A stretch of 28,835 nucleotides of DNA from an uncultured Oscillibacter sp. (GCA_902490355.1 CABUDN010000009.1:1-28835); one strand, 5' to 3'. Counted from the first letter of the stretch, positions 22,030 through 28,835 are shown. Numbers and translations are program-made. Notes: generated by a model not told the origin, from the sequence alone.

Positions 22030-23454
22030 ATGAAGTTTATCGGCAGACAACGGGAACTGGAGTCTCTTGAACGGGAATACCAAAAAGACAGCAGCTTTGT
22101 TGTGATTTACGGCAGGCGGCGTGTAGGAAAAACAACACTGATTAAAGAATTTATCAAGGGTAAGCTGGCATTCTACTTTCTCGCAACGGAAGAAGTGGAA
22201 TCACAAAGCATAAAACGGCTGTCTGGTGTTGTGTCCCGGGTAACACAGAATCCGTTGCTGCAGCGTGCAGCCTTTTCCGACTGGCTGGATTTGTTCCATA
22301 TCATTGCGGAATTCCGGCCGGAGGAAAAGAAAGTCCTGATTATTGATGAATTTCCTTATCTGGTTAAGTCCAATCCGGCGTTCCCGTCTATTCTGCAAAA
22401 CGCATGGGACGAGTTCCTCAAGGACAGCAATGTGATGCTGATTCTTTGCGGCTCCTTGATTGGAATGATGCAAAAACACGCGCTGTCTTATGACAGCCCC
22501 CTGTATGGCCGCCGGACTGCACAGATCCGGTTGGCGCCTTTGCCGTTCCCGGATGTGTATGCCGCTCAGCATCTTTCTTTTGAGCGTGCGGTGGAGCAAT
22601 ATGCGATTACCGGCGGCGTACCCAAATATCTGGAATTTTTCAACGATCAGGAAGGACTGCTGGAACAGGTGGAGTCTGCGGTTCTCTCGAAGAACGGTTT
22701 TCTGTATGAAGAACCAAACTTTCTGCTGAAAGATGAAGTGGTATCCGCTGTCAACTATTTTTCCATTATCCGCGTGATGGCGGATGGAAACCACAAGCTG
22801 GGGAAAATTGCGGGAGCTCTGGGGACAGAAACTTCCGCGCTGACGCCATATCTTTCCACGCTCAGCGACCTTGGCTTTGTCGTGAAGGAAACGCCGGTTA
22901 CGGAGAAAAATCCGGAGAAGTCCCGTAAAGGCCTTTATTTCATCTCTGATAACTTTGTGCGTTTCTGGTTCCGGTATGTCTATCCATATAAAGGGGAACT
23001 GGAACTGGACAATACGCAGATTGTTCTGGATGAAATCCGAAAAGACTTCGTACAGAAGTTTGTGGCCTTCGCCTATGAAGATATCTGCAGATCCATTTTT
23101 GCAGACCTTTGCAGGGAAGGTGTCATTGACTTTGTTCCCTCGCGGATCGGAGCTTACTGGCTGAATGATTTGGACAGCGATACGGAAATTGATGTGATGG
23201 CGGTGGACCATCAAAACAAGCGATTCTTTGCCGGCGAGTGCAAATACCACAATAAGCCGGTGGATGCGCCTGTCTTTTTTGCTCTCCGCGATAAGGTGCA
23301 GGCTTCTGGCGAAATCCAAAAGGTATGGAAAGGCTATCAGCCTATTTTGGGGATATTTTCTAAAAGCGGTTTTACCCAGCGTCTTGTTGACTTGGGCAAA
23401 GAAAATCCGCAGCTTTTCCTGATTAACGAGGATCATCTTTCTACCCAGCAGTGA
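22030..23454 (+). CDS. AAA ATPase with DUF234 / PD-(D/E)xK-like C-terminus (474 aa)
   Basis: The N-terminal domain is of the ATPase_2 (PF01637) type: FIGRQRELESLEREY, Walker A GRRRVGKTTL (residues 28-37), Walker B KVLIIDEFPYL (about 100-110), and sensor-like ILCGSLIGMM. A winged-helix-like segment follows (LGKIAGALGTETSALTPYLS, LSDLGFV). The C-terminal DUF234 domain has EIDVMAVD and FFAGECKY, the D...ExK pattern of PD-(D/E)xK nucleases. AAAGGAGG precedes ATG 22030. Lower GC, opposite strand, and its own promoter and terminator mark it as a cassette inserted in the tad locus. The biological role is unknown; a defence-like or nuclease function is inferred. Confidence 0.9.
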   Translation: MKFIGRQRELESLEREYQKDSSFVVIYGRRRVGKTTLIKEFIKGKLAFYFLATEEVESQSIKRLSGVVSRVTQNPLLQRAAFSDWLDLFHIIAEFRPEEKKVLIIDEFPYLVKSNPAFPSILQNAWDEFLKDSNVMLILCGSLIGMMQKHALSYDSPLYGRRTAQIRLAPLPFPDVYAAQHLSFERAVEQYAITGGVPKYLEFFNDQEGLLEQVESAVLSKNGFLYEEPNFLLKDEVVSAVNYFSIIRVMADGNHKLGKIAGALGTETSALTPYLSTLSDLGFVVKETPVTEKNPEKSRKGLYFISDNFVRFWFRYVYPYKGELELDNTQIVLDEIRKDFVQKFVAFAYEDICRSIFADLCREGVIDFVPSRIGAYWLNDLDSDTEIDVMAVDHQNKRFFAGECKYHNKPVDAPVFFALRDKVQASGEIQKVWKGYQPILGIFSKSGFTQRLVDLGKENPQLFLINEDHLSTQQ

Positions 23455-23460
23455 GGAATC

Positions 23461-23492
23461 GGGCGGTGAATCTGTTCACCGCCCATTTTTAT
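23461..23492 (+). terminator. Strong terminator of the AAA-ATPase gene
   Basis: GGGCGGTGAA and TTCACCGCCC form a 10-bp stem with a TCTG loop, followed by ATTTTTATT. It overlaps the stop codon of cpaB on the other strand. Confidence 0.92.
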
Positions 23493-24361
23493 TCGCCGTC
23501 TTCCGGGATGCTGTCCGCAGGAGTTGTTTCCGTACCGCCTTCCGCCCCATCGGAGCCGGCCTCGCCTGTGGACTCGCCATCTGCGGCGCCTTCAGCGGCT
23601 TCTCCACCATCCTGGCTTTCAGCATTTTCCTCAACCAGTGTTTCGGGGAAGTAGATCTCCTGAAGCGTCTTGTCCTGCTCGGCCAGCAGTTCCTCGGCCA
23701 GCTGGTCGTTGTTGCGGGAGATCAGCGCCACATGGGCCACGCCGTCATTTTCCATCTCAGTGATGATACGGGCCTGCTCCGGGCTTGCCAGCACAGTGAT
23801 GGTGGCAGACTGCTGCGGCTCTTCGTCCTCGGTAGGCTCCTTGGTGTTGTCCACATTGATACCGTCAGAGTCGGTGACCGACAGCACCTTGACAAAGCGC
23901 AGCTCCGGCACCTCTTCCGCCGTCTCCAAGAAGTGATAAATGCGGATGATGTCGCCCGGCTGCAGCTTATCCGACAGGCCGGAGGCCAGCGTTTTCACAG
24001 TCAGCGAGATGGCGACCTTGCCGGAGGGGATGTCGTTGAGCGCCACATCCGAGGAAACAGGGACGGTACTGACCTTGCTGGTAAGGATATAGTCGCCCTC
24101 TGCCAAATCAGCGGTAACATACAGTCCCTCCACATCATCCATGCTGTGGGCCACATTGGAAGGGAGGTTGTACCCGCCCACTTCTACGACTTCGGCGTTG
24201 TCGCTGGTGATCGTTTCGCCTTTCAGCACCGGCTGGGTAATGCGGACAATCTCCGTCTTGCCGTTGGTCTGTCGGGCAATGGTGGGCAGTGCCACAAATG
24301 CGATGACCGCCGCCAGAACCAGGGACAGAATGCCGAAGATAAATCGGTTGTTGAGTTTCAT
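23489..24361 (-). CDS. cpaB: CpaB/RcpC-like Tad assembly protein (290 aa)
   Basis: An N-terminal membrane anchor (FIFGILSLVLAAVIAFVAL) is followed by a SAF-type domain: ITQPVLKGETITSDNAEVVE, LAEGDYILTSKVS and LQPGDIIRIYHFLE. This is the layout of CpaB/RcpC proteins that assist Tad pilus assembly. In Gram-positives without a secretin it probably acts at the outer membrane face or in the wall. The last roughly 45 residues are a low-complexity Glu/Gly/Ala/Ser tail (SQDGGEAAEGAADGES). ATG 24361 is chosen for AGGAG at 8 nt. The start lies 15 nt after the peptidase stop. Confidence 0.85.
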   Translation of the reverse strand: MKLNNRFIFGILSLVLAAVIAFVALPTIARQTNGKTEIVRITQPVLKGETITSDNAEVVEVGGYNLPSNVAHSMDDVEGLYVTADLAEGDYILTSKVSTVPVSSDVALNDIPSGKVAISLTVKTLASGLSDKLQPGDIIRIYHFLETAEEVPELRFVKVLSVTDSDGINVDNTKEPTEDEEPQQSATITVLASPEQARIITEMENDGVAHVALISRNNDQLAEELLAEQDKTLQEIYFPETLVEENAESQDGGEAAEGAADGESTGEAGSDGAEGGTETTPADSIPEDGE

Positions 24362-24375
24362 AAGCATCTCTCCTG

Positions 24376-24885
24376 TCATAAAAATAGTTCAGCCAGCGTC
24401 GCCACAGAGCAGCCGCAGGCCAGAAAAGGTAAAAACGGGATCGCAATAGGCTGTTTGTCCCGAAAGAGCCGCCGGAACAGCAGCACCACCGGCATGGCAA
24501 AGCCGGCGGCTACCAAAAATACCAGGGCCATGCCGGAGGGACCATAGACCAGACCCAGTACCCCGCAGAATTTGATATCCCCGCCGCCCATGCCGCTGCC
24601 GCCGGTCGCCATAGCAGCGGCCAGCGGGATGCAGAAGCCAAGCAACGCGCCCATCAGCGCCTCGGTCACAACAGGCCAGATAAAAATGGGCATCCAGTCA
24701 TACTCCAGAATGAAGTAGACCTGGATCAGCGGGGCCAGCGCGGCCAGGGGGATAAAAAAGACGAGCGCCCGGTCGGGCACCCGCCTGTATAGGATATCGT
24801 AGACGGCAAAACCCGTCACCACCAGAAAAACAGTGAGCAGGTATGCCATCCACACATTACTCTCGATTGGTGTACCAGTCATCAT
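24376..24885 (-). CDS. tadV: TadV/CpaA-type prepilin peptidase (169 aa)
   Basis: The A24-type aspartyl protease pattern is visible: an Asp in YDILYRRVPDRALV after the first helix, and GGGDIKF (the GxGD motif) after the loop GSGMGG. Hydrophobic helices include LLTVFLVVTGFAVYDI, RALVFFIPLAALAPLIQVYF, EALMGALLGFCIPLAAAM and MALVFLVAAGFAMPVVLLF. It is the likely processor of the pilin (17314-17544) and TadE-like proteins here. I place the start at ATG 24885 or 24882, inside the 3' end of the upstream gene, with GGAG nearby; a longer frame lacks support. Confidence 0.88.
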   Translation of the reverse strand: MMTGTPIESNVWMAYLLTVFLVVTGFAVYDILYRRVPDRALVFFIPLAALAPLIQVYFILEYDWMPIFIWPVVTEALMGALLGFCIPLAAAMATGGSGMGGGDIKFCGVLGLVYGPSGMALVFLVAAGFAMPVVLLFRRLFRDKQPIAIPFLPFLACGCSVATLAELFL

Positions 24886-26557
24886 AGAGGCTCCCGTCAA
24901 TGGAAACATAGTCATTCAGGTTGATACTCAGCATCCCGTCCGGCGTCCAGGTATCCCAGACCTGGGTGAAGACGGTGTAGTTCGTCGCATCCGGGAACCA
25001 GATGGGGGTAAAGTGCACTTCCCGGCTGTAAGTAGAGAACTCATTGGGCTGGAAGGTGAATTTGGCGCTCCGGCCGCTGGACACCCGCTGCAGCAGGCGG
25101 AGATAGGTTTCATACTGGAACTCCGGGAACACCGAAAAGGCCGTCTGCGGATGGGTGATGTGGCTGGTGGGCGCGTCGGTGGAGAGCGTGGCTGTCACAT
25201 CCTGCTTGACGCCGTACCCGCTCTTCATGGACTTTCCGGAGGCTGTCGGTACGATATCGTCCGGCATCAGGGACATAACGCCGCTGATGGAGGCAGAATA
25301 GCCGGTGTACTCATATTCCCAGTAGCCTTCATCCACCCAATGTCCGCCGTCTTCGCCGTGATCACACCACACCCATACCGGCACCCAATAGCAGCTCCAG
25401 ACGCCCCAGTTGGCGGTAAGCTTCTGCGTTTCGTTGGGCAGGGACGGTACCGTATAACTGGGGTTGGTATCAGTCGCCACCGGGTCGGGCGGAATATGCT
25501 CATTCAGATCCACGATTTCCGCCACAAAGGTATCCTGGGCGGTATAGGCCCCGCTGACGGATACCGTGATGGTGACTGTCTGCGGTGTGGTGGGGGTATG
25601 CCACTTGACCCAGACCACCTGGCTGTCACCTGCGGGGATCACCACATCGTTGACTCGGTAGGTGGTGCCGAGGATGTGGAAGGTCACCGAAGCGGGATTA
25701 TCCGGCGTCAGGTCGGTATCTGTCCGCAAGGTGACAGAGGTAATGACATCGGTATCTACCCGGTACTCCACATCGGGGGCTTCAATATCCCCCTCGGGCG
25801 GGGCTTCATCAAACCAGACGATGCCGACGCCCAGTGTATTGATGATGTCGGAATTGTTCTGCGTCCCGGTGGTGTTGCCGGTCCAGGCGGAAATACCAAG
25901 GTCACTGAACTCCAAAAACATTGCCAGCGGCAGGTTCTTATGGGTCAGCGAGGTCATGGTCCGGCGCAGGTTGCCGCCGGACATCTGATCGTAAAGGCCG
26001 GCCTCGGTGGCCGTCATACAGTAATATTGGCCGTTGTGGGTAAAGTAGGCGATGGGCTCGATCAGCAGCTTATATTCTCCAGCGATCATCTGCTCATAGT
26101 CCACACCCGCAGCCTGGGCGACCATCATGCAGGCGTACTCCGAGCAGAAGTACCGCTTGATGGCGTCAATGTTGCTCTGGCCCTTGCTGCTGACGATGGT
26201 GGGCATGGACTGCGCGGGCTTGATGCAGGAATAGGCCACCCCGGACTGGAGGGAGAGGCCAGTGCCGCTCAGGTACTGCAGTTTGTTGACTTTGCCAAAA
26301 TGAAGGATGCTGCTTTTCTGCGTCCGGTTGGAAAAGTCCAGCGGTGAGGACACGGCAGCACCGCTTTCCGCATCCACAACCGTGATGCGCACGCCATCGT
26401 TGCCGGGATTCCAGAAGTTTGAGGATGTGCCTTGCCCCATCCCGCCGCCGCCACCGTCAATGTTCCCGTTGCCTCCCGATGCAAATGCCGTGGAAGGGAC
26501 GAGGCAGAACACCAGGGCGAGGCTGCATAAGAGGGCGAGAAGTCGTTTCAAATACAT
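24857..26557 (-). CDS. Large secreted protein with Ig-like part, surface adhesin candidate (566 aa)
   Basis: A signal peptide is clear (MYLKRLLALLCSLALVFCLV, cleavage expected near PSTAFASGG), followed by a Gly-rich linker. Residues about 80-260 (SCIKPAQSMPTIVSSKGQSN, AIKRYFCSEYACMMV, LLIEPIAYFTHNGQYY, MTATEAGLYDQMSGG, LPLAMFLEFSDLG) form a block that I recall from secreted proteins near clostridial tad loci. Residues about 265-350 look like an Ig-like beta domain (VTFHILGTTYRVNDVVIPAG). A Trp/Tyr-rich segment follows (WGVWSCYWVPVWVWCDHG). No LPXTG is seen, so anchoring is unclear. It overlaps tadV and probably contributes a surface or tip component. Confidence 0.8.
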   Translation of the reverse strand: MYLKRLLALLCSLALVFCLVPSTAFASGGNGNIDGGGGGMGQGTSSNFWNPGNDGVRITVVDAESGAAVSSPLDFSNRTQKSSILHFGKVNKLQYLSGTGLSLQSGVAYSCIKPAQSMPTIVSSKGQSNIDAIKRYFCSEYACMMVAQAAGVDYEQMIAGEYKLLIEPIAYFTHNGQYYCMTATEAGLYDQMSGGNLRRTMTSLTHKNLPLAMFLEFSDLGISAWTGNTTGTQNNSDIINTLGVGIVWFDEAPPEGDIEAPDVEYRVDTDVITSVTLRTDTDLTPDNPASVTFHILGTTYRVNDVVIPAGDSQVVWVKWHTPTTPQTVTITVSVSGAYTAQDTFVAEIVDLNEHIPPDPVATDTNPSYTVPSLPNETQKLTANWGVWSCYWVPVWVWCDHGEDGGHWVDEGYWEYEYTGYSASISGVMSLMPDDIVPTASGKSMKSGYGVKQDVTATLSTDAPTSHITHPQTAFSVFPEFQYETYLRLLQRVSSGRSAKFTFQPNEFSTYSREVHFTPIWFPDATNYTVFTQVWDTWTPDGMLSINLNDYVSIDGSLYDDWYTNRE

Positions 26558-26573
26558 CACGCTCCGTTCTTCT

Positions 26574-26612
26574 TGAAAATAAGAAGGCCGCCACAATCCT
26601 GTGACGGCCCTT
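26574..26612 (-). terminator. Intrinsic terminator upstream of the secreted-protein gene
   Basis: On the minus strand, GGCCGTCACA pairs with TGTGGCGGCC (one G-T), followed by TTCTTATTTTC. It ends 17 nt before the start codon at 26557, leaving no promoter space. Confidence 0.85.
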
Positions 26613-26637
26613 CAGGTCCATATTCAGTTGTAGGTGG

Positions 26638-27213
26638 TCAGCCGCCCATGTTGCCGACCTGCTTGTTCAGATCGCCGTCGCTGTCGCCGGTGGACTGCTG
26701 CACATCGCCGGGGACTACCCAGCCAAATACCGGATCATAGACAGCGCCGCTGCCATTGCTGGAGCCGGGGGCCGGCTCATTGCTGGAAGTGGATTCCTCT
26801 GCGGGAGGAGCAGTGACTTCCGGTACTGCCGGCTCGGGATTGACCTCATGCTCTTCGCCGGGGTCTTCGATCTCCGTCTTGCCTTCCGGCACAGGGGGAG
26901 GCGTTTCTTCCGGCTTCTCCGTATCGGTAAAGTCGATTTCAACCTCGCCCTCAGATTCTGAGGTCACCTTGGGATATTCCTCTTCGGCGCTGGAAGACTG
27001 GCCGGGCGCATAGGCATCTGCGCCCCCGCCTTCGTCTCCAGACTGCACACCGCCATCCGACCAGTCGCTGCTGGTACTGCTGGGAGGAGATTCATCCGGA
27101 CGGAATTCTTCCGTGCGGTCCCGGCTCACGAACCAGCAGACGCCCAGAATGACGACGCAGAGGACGGCCAGAGCCGAAACAATAAAGCCTTTGGATTGAA
27201 AAAACTTCTTCAT
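26638..27213 (-). CDS. Membrane-anchored Pro/Glu/Ser-rich protein (DUF6550-like, 191 aa)
   Basis: ATG 27213 (MKKFFQSKGF) follows AAGGAG at 9 nt. One N-terminal helix (FIVSALAVLCVVILGVCWFV) is followed by a long disordered exposed segment rich in Ser, Glu, Pro and Gly (TSSDWSDGGVQSGDEGGG, EETPPPVPEGKTEIEDPG). The C-terminus carries a conserved-looking block (YDPVFGWVVPGDVQQ, LNKQVGNMGG). This fits what I recall as DUF6550, a family next to Tad genes in clostridia. It is likely a wall-spanning accessory between membrane and surface; no enzymatic motif is seen. Confidence 0.75.
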   Translation of the reverse strand: MKKFFQSKGFIVSALAVLCVVILGVCWFVSRDRTEEFRPDESPPSSTSSDWSDGGVQSGDEGGGADAYAPGQSSSAEEEYPKVTSESEGEVEIDFTDTEKPEETPPPVPEGKTEIEDPGEEHEVNPEPAVPEVTAPPAEESTSSNEPAPGSSNGSGAVYDPVFGWVVPGDVQQSTGDSDGDLNKQVGNMGG

Positions 27214-27285
27214 GTGTGTCCACACTCCTTTTTGCTGTTATATAAAGCCTATACTGCGGAGCTGACTGGAATTTCAACAGCGCCG

Positions 27286-27786
27286 CTAAAATTTGGTGTT
27301 GTGGTAGCCGGTCAGCTCCACCCGCTGTGTGATGGTGGGGTAGCTGTGGCCGAACATTCGGATGTAAAAATCTACATCACAATAGAAGATGTACTCCACC
27401 CGGTCGCCCACCACATTGAACTCCAGGCTGATGTCGGATACCTCATAGTCTTCTGTGGAGAGCGGGATCTTCTCCGCCAGGCCGCCGGCGACAGTGGCCT
27501 CCAGCATTTCTATATAGTCATTGCTGGAATAGAGGGTGCGCAGGTACTCCTCGAAGTTGGTTTCCCGCTGGGAGCGGTAGGTGTCCGCATAGATGGTGGC
27601 GCTCAGGTTGTTCAGCTCCATTTTGGCGCCGTTGCGGATATTGATGCAGGTGATCCGCACCGAGGCGTACAGAAGCAGGAAAGAGATGAGCATGACGACC
27701 CCGACCACAAAGAAGCAGGCAAAGAAAGTGATCTCCCCCCGCTCGTTGCGAAGCGGCCGGCGCAGCCGTGAAAGAAAACGCTTCAT
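27286..27786 (-). CDS. TadE-like pseudopilin (166 aa)
   Basis: A basic N-terminus (MKRFLSRLRRPLRNERGEIT) and one hydrophobic helix (FFACFFVVGVVMLISFLLLY) are followed by a soluble domain containing TCINIRNGAKMELNNLSATI and ending GHSYPTITQRVELTGYHN. The layout fits TadE/TadF pseudopilins that assist Flp pilus assembly. The RGE motif before the helix would be the processing site. ATG 27786 has GAGGTG upstream. The gene begins 8 nt after the stop of the neighbouring TadE-like gene, so they are co-transcribed. Confidence 0.8.
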   Translation of the reverse strand: MKRFLSRLRRPLRNERGEITFFACFFVVGVVMLISFLLLYASVRITCINIRNGAKMELNNLSATIYADTYRSQRETNFEEYLRTLYSSNDYIEMLEATVAGGLAEKIPLSTEDYEVSDISLEFNVVGDRVEYIFYCDVDFYIRMFGHSYPTITQRVELTGYHNTKF

Positions 27787-27794
27787 AGGTCACC

Positions 27795-28262
27795 TCACTT
27801 CCAATAGTGCTCGCTGACACCGGAGCCGCGTGCTACCACCGTGATGTTGACCAGATCCAGGTTCCATAGGCCCCCCAGCTTAGCCTCGCCCTCAATGGTG
27901 ATGTAGAAAGGGGTCCCCAACTGGATGGCCCGGGACATCCCGGACGGCGTAGGCGTCTTGTATGTGGCATCGATGGAGTATGTGATATTCTCCGCGCCCT
28001 CGATCTCCGAGCACAGGAAGTCAAAGAGCGAGTCGGTCTCGCTGTTGATGCCGCCAGACAGCTGGATCTGCTTGACCATCTGATCTGCCGCATGGTCTAA
28101 CTCCTGCTTTGTGGAGATGATGCTGAACAGGTCGATGATAAAGGCCAGCAGGATGACGGCGATAAAGATGAACACCACCGTGGAGAAATAGTTGGCCTCG
28201 CCCCGTTCGCTCTTCAATGTCCTGCGGACTTTTTGCAGGAAAGTATGAATGTGAACCACCAC
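27795..28262 (-). CDS. TadE-like pseudopilin (155 aa), first gene of the Tad operon
   Basis: The product has a basic N-terminus (FLQKVRRTLKSERGEANYFS), a helix (VVFIFIAVILLAFIIDLFSI) and a soluble domain (KQELDHAADQMVKQIQLSGG, ending SGVSEHYWK). The RGE motif and topology match the second TadE-like protein and the short pilin. The start is uncertain: GTG 28262 is the first in-frame candidate, but AAAGGTGG overlaps it, so initiation a few codons later is possible. A strong terminator lies 16 nt upstream, after a possible promoter. Confidence 0.75.
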   Translation of the reverse strand: MVVHIHTFLQKVRRTLKSERGEANYFSTVVFIFIAVILLAFIIDLFSIISTKQELDHAADQMVKQIQLSGGINSETDSLFDFLCSEIEGAENITYSIDATYKTPTPSGMSRAIQLGTPFYITIEGEAKLGGLWNLDLVNITVVARGSGVSEHYWK

Positions 28263-28277
28263 CTTTACTTACAAATG

Positions 28278-28306
28278 AAAAACAGCCGTCCCGACCGGAA
28301 CGGCTG
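28278..28306 (-). terminator. Leader terminator upstream of the Tad operon (attenuator candidate)
   Basis: On the minus strand, CAGCCGTTCC and GGGACGGCTG form a 10-bp stem (one G-T) around a GGTC tetraloop, followed by TTTTT (28278-28282). No gene is visible upstream on this strand, so it sits in the 5' leader of the first tadE gene. Confidence 0.9.
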
Positions 28307-28309
28307 CAT

Positions 28310-28721
28310 TACAAAGTTTTGACTGTACCAAGTATAGCAGATTTGGATTTACGGCGAAAGGGCAGGACTGCGCCAATGTATGGGCAATCCTGTGCCAATT
28401 TACCAGAAAGCTGCCAAGAGTATTTACTACCAAGAGACTTCTTCAAGAACAAAAGACTGCTTTTGAGTGTCTGCTTGATATTATAACAACACAATCACAT
28501 TCCCTGCCTTGCAATATTGTAATAAAACAAAGTATAATTAAATATCAGCAGTTTGATTTCTAAAAATTGCAAATCACTTGCTTTTATAGCAAATTTTACT
28601 CCGTAATCATGTTGGTGGTCTTAGGAAAATCTTAATGAAATTTGATGCAATTCATTGGGATTTTCCTAAGGGATATTGGTATGCTATAAAAGAGTTATAC
28701 TTTGTGAGAGGAATGGATTGG
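28310..28721. other. AT-rich intergenic region between the Tad operon and the response regulator
   Basis: About 410 nt with no convincing gene. It contains the possible Tad promoter on the minus strand and must contain the promoter for the plus-strand response regulator; the best candidate there is TATAAA near 28685 with a poor -35. GC content drops sharply here compared with the Tad genes. Confidence 0.5.
28331..28359 (-). promoter_or_regulatory. Possible promoter of the Tad operon
   Basis: On the minus strand, TATACT (28331-28336) is preceded 17 nt earlier by a weak -35 (TTTCGC). If used, transcription would begin near 28324 and run through the terminator at 28278-28306 before reaching the first gene. 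Confidence 0.4.
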
Positions 28722-28835
28722 ATGGCTGAAAAAGTCTTAGTTGTAGACGATGAACGCGATATTGCAGATTTATTAGAAGTCTATCTTCAAAATGAAAACT
28801 ATGATGTTTATAAATATTATTCGGCAAAAGAAGCC
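28722..28835 (+). CDS. VanR/OmpR-like response regulator (partial, 5' end only)
   Basis: The first 38 residues are visible: MAEKVLVVDDERDIADLLEV followed by YLQNENYDVYKYYSAKEA. VVDDE is the acidic pocket at the start of a receiver domain; the phospho-acceptor Asp lies beyond the window. The closest type I know is the VanR-like branch of OmpR-family regulators. ATG 28722 has GAGAGG 10 nt upstream; an in-frame ATG at 28713 is too close to that site. It points away from the Tad operon. Its own winged helix is outside the window, but a decayed copy of a similar domain lies at 14258-14486. Confidence 0.85.
   Translation, partial: MAEKVLVVDDERDIADLLEVYLQNENYDVYKYYSAKEA

Noticed and set aside
22201..23436. 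Long minus-strand frame opposite the AAA ATPase gene
   Set aside because: The plus strand has clear Walker motifs, promoter, ribosome binding site and terminator; the antisense frame has no recognisable domain.
24833..26347. Long plus-strand open frame opposite the secreted-protein gene
   Set aside because: It is an antisense shadow of a gene with signal peptide and domain structure; its composition (Gly/His/Val-rich) is not protein-like and no ribosome binding site supports it.
28309..28494. 61-codon minus-strand ORF upstream of the Tad operon
   Set aside because: It has no ribosome binding site, contains the possible -10 region and shows no recognisable sequence.
1..28835. CRISPR arrays, tRNA/rRNA genes, insertion sequences, integrase or att repeats
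   Set aside because: I looked for regular repeats, cloverleaf-like segments, transposase or recombinase motifs and matching end repeats by eye and found none that could be supported.

Overview
The window looks like part of an accessory genomic island in a Gram-positive gut anaerobe of the Clostridia (Oscillospiraceae/Lachnospiraceae type). This rests on strong GGAGG-type ribosome binding sites, intrinsic terminators, a Tad/Flp-type secretion-pilus locus without an outer-membrane secretin, and several small protein families I associate with clostridial integrative elements. The taxon is an inference; no rRNA or tRNA gene was seen. Almost every gene from about 1.2 to 28.26 kb lies on the minus strand, in GC-rich sequence. 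Both edges are AT-rich: a partial XRE-type regulator on the left (1-1062, minus) and the start of a VanR/OmpR-like response regulator on the right (28722 onward, plus).

Read in the direction of transcription, from right to left, the first block (28262 to 17314) is a Tad-like machine. It encodes two TadE-like pseudopilins, a membrane-anchored Pro/Glu/Ser-rich protein, a large secreted protein with an Ig-like part, a prepilin peptidase (TadV/CpaA), CpaB/RcpC, a CpaE-like ATPase, the TadA/CpaF motor, TadB, TadC, a small basic protein and a short Flp-like pilin. A plus-strand cassette (21955-23492) encoding an AAA ATPase with a DUF234/PD-(D/E)xK-like C-terminus interrupts the locus between cpaB and cpaE. 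It has its own promoter, palindrome and terminator.

The second block (17210 to 14534) holds a Cys-rich protein, a DUF3268 zinc-finger protein, a sigma-70-like factor, an unknown protein and a membrane protein. It ends at a terminator next to a decayed response-regulator C-terminus (about 14258-14486, plus). The third block (14125 to 1126) is the DNA-processing and accessory part: an unknown protein, an SSB-like OB-fold protein behind a promoter/leader/terminator, a two-TM protein, DUF932, a Cys-containing protein, a second sigma-like factor, a YkgJ-type Cys-cluster protein, DUF7659-like and DUF6809-like proteins, a DpnD/PcfM-like protein, a DUF4313 fusion with a tandem paralogue, and a zinc-ribbon protein. 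A small ORF that looks cut off ends the block at the GC boundary near 1.19 kb.

The most unusual global feature is that many genes are preceded, 15-45 nt before the start codon, by a strong intrinsic terminator with no room for a promoter after it. This suggests regulated read-through or processive antitermination. No relaxase, VirB4/VirD4, integrase, CRISPR array or IS element is visible, so if this is a mobile element its transfer and recombination modules lie outside the window. All family names come from reading sequences and motifs without database searches.
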